Source: Pirellulales bacterium (GTDB taxonomy: Bacteria; Planctomycetota; Planctomycetia; Pirellulales; JAEUIK01). Taken from it: 64,000 bases of DNA. Positions 62,630-64,000 of this stretch are shown piece after piece. Location of the stretch: NCBI GenBank assembly GCA_019694455.1, contig JAIBBY010000005.1:62001-126000 (forward strand), written 5' to 3'. The first letter of the stretch is position 1, and the number at the start of each line of letters is the position of its first letter. A program made the translations under genes and the position numbers. Below the pieces are notes generated by a model. The model was given only the letters and a program-made list of their open reading frames with translations. It was not told where the DNA came from and ran no database searches.

Positions 62630-64000
62630 TTACCCCAACTCACGGACTGTCGAAACCGCTGCTAATCGAACAAGGCCGCTTGTTGGTGGTGGACGACAAC
62701 GTCGACTATTTGCGAACGCTGGAGTTATTGCTCGACGGCACGGGATTCGAGTGCGAGTACTACGACAATGGTCCGCTGGCGATTGAAGCGGCGCGGCGCG
62801 ACGAGTTCGATGTGCTCTTGGTCGATGTGCGGATGGCGCCGCTCGACGGAGTGGAGACCGCGCGGGGCGTCAAAGCCATTCAGCCGCTGTTGGCGGTGGT
62901 GATGATGACGGGCTTTGACAAGGAGGATACGCCGCTGGAGGCGTTGCGGCTGGGGGCCGTGGACTATATCGACAAACCGATCACTAACGCCGGCGCCTTT
63001 ATGCGGATGCTAGCGCAGCAGGTGCGAGCGGTGCGCAGTTCGAAAGAGCTGCGCACCACCAAGGAGCGATTGGAGACGGTGATCGAAAACGTCGATGCCG
63101 GGGTGGTGGTGCTGGACTCCGAGGGGCGGATTGAGGACATCAACCAAGCGGCGGCGGAATTGATCGCGCCCGGAGAACAGCCATTGGTCGGCCGCATGTT
63201 TCGTGAAATGTGCGGCGTGCCGGAGTTGGCGTTTCCGTTGCCCGCCGAGGGATCGGTCACCAAGACATTTGAACACTCGGCGGGTCGGCAGCGGCGGTTG
63301 TTTCAAGTAGCGGCCACTCGACTGAGTGGCGCTGCGGCGCGTCCGGCGGGGAGCGTCTTGTTGATTAAGGACCTGACAGCACTGGCGGATTCGCAAAAAG
63401 CCGAAGGCTGGCGACAGATGTCGCGAGCGATTACGCATGGCATGAAAACGCCGTTGGCCACGCTGCGGATGCGACTGGAGCGACTCCGGGCGAGGCCCGA
63501 ATGCGAACCACTGAATGCGGAGATGGGCACGTTGTTGCGGGTGGTGGAAGAGTTGCACTCGCGGCTACGCGACCTGGTGGACTTTGTGAAGCTGGAGATT
63601 TCGTCTACTGAAAGCGATTTGAACGACACGGTGGCGGCGGCGATCCGGCACTTTGAGCCGCATCGCCGGGCGACGACCCGCATCGAGTTTGAGCCCGCCA
63701 GCACGCCGCTGCGATTGCCGCACTCGCAAGCGGCGATTGAGTTGGCGCTGGAGAATTTGCTGGCCAATGGGCAGGAGTCGACCAGCGACGTGGTGACGCT
63801 GCGCGTTACGTGCGCGTGGGACGCGGCGGCGCGGCAGGCGGTAGTGCAGGTGAGCGACAATGGTCCCGGCATACCGGCCGAGGCGCGCGACGACCTTTTC
63901 CGGCGGCCGGTGAACAGCACGAAAGCCGGCGGCTCGGGCTTGGGCGCCGCGCTGGTGAAGTATATTGTCGATCAACATCGCGGCAGCATGAACTGGCAAA
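62626..64000 (+). CDS. Response regulator-PAS-histidine kinase hybrid (3' end outside window)
   Basis: At least 458 residues are present and the frame is open at the window edge. An N-terminal receiver (phospho-Asp67 in VLLVDVRMAPLDG, Lys in YIDKPI) is followed by a PAS domain (TVIENVDAGVVVLDSEGRIEDIN) and a kinase core with an H-box (AITHGMKTPLATL, His271), an N-box (LENLLANGQES) and DNGPGIP. Receiver-first hybrids transfer phosphate to or from a separate kinase. It overlaps the preceding kinase gene by 4 bases. With that kinase it may form a phosphorelay ending in the upstream GGDEF regulator, which is an inference. Confidence 0.9.
   Translation, partial: MITPTHGLSKPLLIEQGRLLVVDDNVDYLRTLELLLDGTGFECEYYDNGPLAIEAARRDEFDVLLVDVRMAPLDGVETARGVKAIQPLLAVVMMTGFDKEDTPLEALRLGAVDYIDKPITNAGAFMRMLAQQVRAVRSSKELRTTKERLETVIENVDAGVVVLDSEGRIEDINQAAAELIAPGEQPLVGRMFREMCGVPELAFPLPAEGSVTKTFEHSAGRQRRLFQVAATRLSGAAARPAGSVLLIKDLTALADSQKAEGWRQMSRAITHGMKTPLATLRMRLERLRARPECEPLNAEMGTLLRVVEELHSRLRDLVDFVKLEISSTESDLNDTVAAAIRHFEPHRRATTRIEFEPASTPLRLPHSQAAIELALENLLANGQESTSDVVTLRVTCAWDAAARQAVVQVSDNGPGIPAEARDDLFRRPVNSTKAGGSGLGAALVKYIVDQHRGSMNWQ

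Noticed and set aside
1-64000. CRISPR arrays, insertion sequences, tRNA or rRNA genes, prophage
   Set aside because: No regularly spaced repeats, transposase motifs, tRNA cloverleaf signatures or phage structural genes were recognised anywhere in the window. A tRNAscan and Infernal run would settle the RNA question.

Overview
The window is bacterial, GC-rich (about 60%), densely coded and without mobile elements, rRNA, tRNA or CRISPR that I can see. The gene set points to a planctomycete, probably of the Pirellulales type. Indicators are exported caspase-fold and CHAT/TPR proteins next to an ECF sigma factor and a TPR-tailed Ser/Thr kinase, many GTG/TTG starts, and small zinc-ribbon and DUF genes typical of that phylum. 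The assignment is an inference from gene content; no 16S rRNA is present.

Layout. 1-5.3 kb: tail of an acetolactate synthase, a lipoprotein, a four-gene minus-strand operon (TM2-like membrane protein, small membrane protein, thioredoxin-like [2Fe-2S] ferredoxin, SLC13 anion symporter), a family-4 glycosyltransferase and a small unknown. 5.4-9.3 kb: a 1296-aa protein of unknown function. 9.4-17.3 kb: a DevBCA-type exporter (fusion protein, two permeases, ATPase fused to a cyclic-nucleotide-binding domain), then a FabD-like acyltransferase, an SDR enzyme without the usual catalytic Tyr, and an LpxL-like acyltransferase. This combination resembles the cyanobacterial heterocyst-glycolipid machinery. 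17.3-29.9 kb: housekeeping genes (Gfo/Idh oxidoreductase, CPBP protease, pgsA, rimO, ImmA-like protease, greA, C4 zinc-ribbon protein, rpoD, dnaG, HtrA-like protease, aat).

30.1-43.0 kb is the most unusual block. Three exported proteins lie head to tail: a DUF4384-like/caspase protein, a TPR-CHAT protein and a second caspase protein with a FlgO/CsgG-like middle. They are followed by a convergent pair, an ECF sigma factor and a zinc-finger anti-sigma protein fused to what looks like a dead kinase, and then by a divergent active-looking Ser/Thr kinase with TPRs and a secreted protein. I read it as a candidate signalling and proteolysis island.

43.1-56.6 kb is metabolic and translational: a YdeP/FdhF molybdopterin oxidoreductase, an OleA/FabH-like thiolase-fold enzyme, a glutamine-amidotransferase-like hydrolase, a deoxyhypusine-synthase-like protein with a small zinc ribbon, an ilvE-like/TVP38/MerA-like overlapping set, lolD, lolC and lysS. 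56.9-64 kb is a plus-strand sensory block: a receiver-GGDEF diguanylate cyclase, a PucC-type MFS carrier, an orphan sugar-type solute-binding lipoprotein, a membrane histidine kinase and a receiver-PAS-kinase hybrid cut by the window edge. The last four overlap by 4 to 47 bases, so they are probably one operon with a periplasmic binding protein as sensory input.

Readable control signals include sigma-70-type promoters before dnaG, lysS and the Gfo/Idh gene, and terminators after the C4 zinc-ribbon gene, the second caspase gene, the secreted-protein gene and the amidotransferase gene. The dnaG and lysS promoters lie inside the longest possible reading frames and so decide their starts.
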